Assembly: GCA_937132035.1 (NCBI GenBank)
Contig: CAKZOA010000474.1
Coordinates: 1-34,463 of the forward strand
DNA from: an uncultured Desulfobulbaceae bacterium
GTDB taxonomy: Bacteria > Desulfobacterota > Desulfobulbia > Desulfobulbales > Desulfocapsaceae
Length of the DNA stretch: 34,463 nucleotides
Direction: 5' to 3'
This document shows, in pieces, positions 34,353 to 34,463 of this stretch. The notes below the pieces were generated by a model that did not search any database, was not told the origin of the DNA, and saw nothing but the letters and a program-made list of their open reading frames with translations. The position numbers and the translations under genes were made by a program. How positions within the stretch are numbered: position 1 is the stretch's first letter; each line of letters begins with the position of its first letter.

Positions 34353-34463
34353 CTGCTGAGCTCATAATCGACACATCAGGGGATGCAGATGCAATGAACT
34401 ATTGAACTATTGAACTATTGCAAGCCCGCGATACCCAGGAGAATGGACCCAGCAGAGGCGTTC
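34343..34463. repeat. Diverged direct repeat, copy B (reaches window edge)
   Basis: Partner of copy A; alignment details are given there. It differs chiefly by a 16-bp longer spacer, equal to two extra units of the 8-bp tandem repeat at 34395-34420. The copy may continue past the window. Confidence 0.6.
34395..34420. repeat. 8-bp tandem repeat, 3.25 copies
   Basis: TGAACTAT repeated three times plus TG. It lies within repeat copy B where copy A has no such array. Arrays of this kind change length by slippage. Confidence 0.8.

Overview
The window reads as a piece of chromosome from a mesophilic Gram-negative anaerobe. The best guess is a sulfate reducer or relative in Desulfobacterota, near Desulfobulbales. 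That placement is inference, resting on an F-type ATP synthase operon with two b-type subunits and no a or c genes, a glutaryl-CoA dehydrogenase, a small SAP-like cysteine protein and large multidomain sensor kinases. No rRNA, tRNA, CRISPR array, phage or transposase gene was found.

Bases 1-7,600 hold housekeeping genes: the 5' end of efp (leaving the left edge on the minus strand), a plus-strand operon of phosphodiesterase, HIT hydrolase and mutS, then a minus-strand glutaryl-CoA dehydrogenase and a plus-strand periplasmic N-acetylmuramoyl-L-alanine amidase. A long nested inverted repeat (7641-7720) separates the amidase from the converging ATP synthase operon (atpF'-atpF-atpH-atpA-atpG-atpD-atpC, 7730-13767, minus). 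alaS, an isochorismatase-fold hydrolase, and a two-gene unit of DnaQ-like exonuclease and cNMP/CBS/DUF294 nucleotidyltransferase follow on the same strand.

Bases 20,400-25,900 are more unusual. A small plus-strand unit encodes an ArsR-family repressor with the two cysteines, 66 residues apart, of the persulfide sensors BigR/SqrR, followed by a DUF2892 membrane protein. It converges on a 71-residue cysteine-rich protein. Next is a 1,427-residue protein with the ATP-grasp and phosphohistidine domains of pyruvate phosphate dikinase at its C-terminus. It lacks the PEP/pyruvate barrel and carries about 900 residues of unrecognised helical sequence at the N-terminus. This is the best candidate for an undescribed system.

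Bases 25,900-34,463 mix large regulators with decaying genes: an intact 1,486-residue AAA/TPR/histidine kinase/receiver protein; directly downstream of it a hybrid histidine kinase destroyed by an out-of-frame internal deletion, two nonsense codons and a homopolymer frameshift; a universal stress protein; and a DUF488 gene with its own out-of-frame internal deletion, lying between two diverged copies of a ~110-120 bp repeat.

Two themes recur. One is core information and energy genes (EF-P, MutS, AlaS, ATP synthase). The other is signalling and stress (persulfide-type repressor, CBS/NTase sensor, sensor kinases, Usp). Functional links beyond obvious operons are inference.
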